A stretch of DNA of 52,921 nt from Bacillota bacterium. Its GTDB lineage: Bacteria > Bacillota > Clostridia > Christensenellales > Aristaeellaceae. Under the pieces are notes generated by a model that was given only the letters and a program-made list of their open reading frames with translations, searched no databases and was not told the DNA's origin. Positions within the stretch are counted from its first letter, which is position 1; each line of letters starts with the position of its first letter. The DNA lies in NCBI GenBank assembly GCA_023444095.1, contig JAEZRP010000044.1:1-52921 (forward strand). The letters run 5' to 3'. Shown here piece by piece: positions 52,684 to 52,921 of the stretch. A program made the position numbers and the translations under genes.

Positions 52684-52824
52684 GGTAAAGGTTGCGTTGT
52701 CATAAGGAACTGACCGACATTCCGACGTTCCCTCGTGCCGGATGAAGCCATTTTCCCGCGATGATGTGGTCGCGGGCTATTTTTTTTGTGAAAGCAAATA
52801 TATACAGAAGGTGGAGGGTCTCTT
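52684..52824 (+). promoter_or_regulatory. Structured leader with internal terminator (attenuator or riboswitch candidate)
   Basis: About 140 bases of untranslated leader. A GGAAC/GTTCC-paired, CCGAC-repeating segment (about 52702-52737) is followed by a terminator: CCCGCG (52755-52760) pairs with CGCGGG (52771-52776), then CTATTTTTTTT. The gene starts 37 bases after the T-run. A terminator between promoter and gene implies conditional read-through. I do not recognise a known riboswitch class. Confidence 0.65.
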
Positions 52825-52921
52825 ATGTTCTGGGCAATCACGGCGATCGCGGTATCCATCGGCGCCATTTTTGTCGCTGCGTACTTTTACCGTTGGGTGA
52901 AGGCGCTTCCGACGGCAGGAT
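52825..52921 (+). CDS. hppA: Probable membrane-bound pyrophosphatase (HppA), N-terminus only
   Basis: Only 32 codons lie inside the window: a membrane helix (AITAIAVSIGAIFVAAYF) followed by YRWVKALPTAG. The helix plus Y-x-WVK-x-x-P resembles the N-terminus of ion-translocating inorganic pyrophosphatases of Clostridia. The fragment is short, so this is a guess. ATG 52825 follows GGTGGAGGG. The leader with terminator suggests regulated expression. Confidence 0.45.
   Translation, partial: MFWAITAIAVSIGAIFVAAYFYRWVKALPTAG

Noticed and set aside
52312..52705. Plus-strand frames upstream of the hppA-like gene
   Set aside because: No ribosome binding site, poor composition; the promoter at 52649 begins inside them.

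Overview
The window is about 53 kb of a GC-rich (roughly 60% by eye) chromosome from a Gram-positive, endospore-forming bacterium, most likely class Clostridia (Bacillota). The evidence is SpoIIE, YabP and YabQ, a DivIC-type septum protein, a T-box leader before alaS, consensus sigma-A promoters (TTGACA-17-TATAAT), strong GGAGG ribosome binding sites with GTG and TTG starts, and no outer-membrane genes. I cannot name the genus from sequence alone. A dnaA-dnaN pair with DnaA boxes on both sides of dnaA puts the window at the probable replication origin.

Layout, left to right. Positions 1-300 carry a perfect leftward promoter and a leader that looks like the front of an rRNA operon lying outside the window. 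From 0.3 to 9 kb are a solute-binding protein, a metallophosphoesterase, a radical SAM protein, a methyltransferase, a MazG-like protein, DUF4180, glycerol-1-phosphate dehydrogenase and a short alanyl-tRNA synthetase under T-box control. From 9 to 15 kb are an HD phosphohydrolase, aspartate kinase, a two-gene polysaccharide-export ABC transporter, pyridoxamine kinase and a HAD phosphatase. From 15.5 to 21.7 kb, three leftward genes encode large secreted or surface proteins: an SH3-repeat protein, a Big2-repeat protein ending in a caspase-like protease domain, and a Cys/His/Pro-rich protein. From 22 to 29.5 kb run dnaA, dnaN, mnmE, rimO, pgsA and an aspartate aminotransferase. From 29.7 to 41 kb are spoIIE, small membrane and secreted proteins, a TtcA-like tRNA thiolase, a parvulin-type foldase, a membrane nucleotide-sugar dehydratase, yabP-yabQ-divIC and two methionine tRNA genes.

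From 41.2 to 50.3 kb an integrated element occupies the elongator tRNA-Met gene. It is bounded by a 46-bp direct repeat of the tRNA 3' end. It carries an integrase beside attL, a second intact tyrosine recombinase, a recombinase-fold protein with all five catalytic positions substituted, a 13-8-13 palindrome built around a perfect promoter, a DUF2971 cargo gene, a tail-fibre fragment, an XhlA/holin-like pair without an endolysin, and an unknown Cys/His protein. The host resumes at 50.28 kb with the displaced terminator of the tRNA operon, then a DUF47-Pit phosphate-uptake pair and the start of a probable membrane pyrophosphatase behind an attenuator-like leader.

A family of paired, inverted intergenic repeats (a MITE-like element of about 180-330 bp, plus solo halves) lies in at least seven host intergenic regions. 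In two cases its outer edge supplies the ribosome binding site of the next gene, and in one it supplies the last codons of the gene before it. No CRISPR array was seen.
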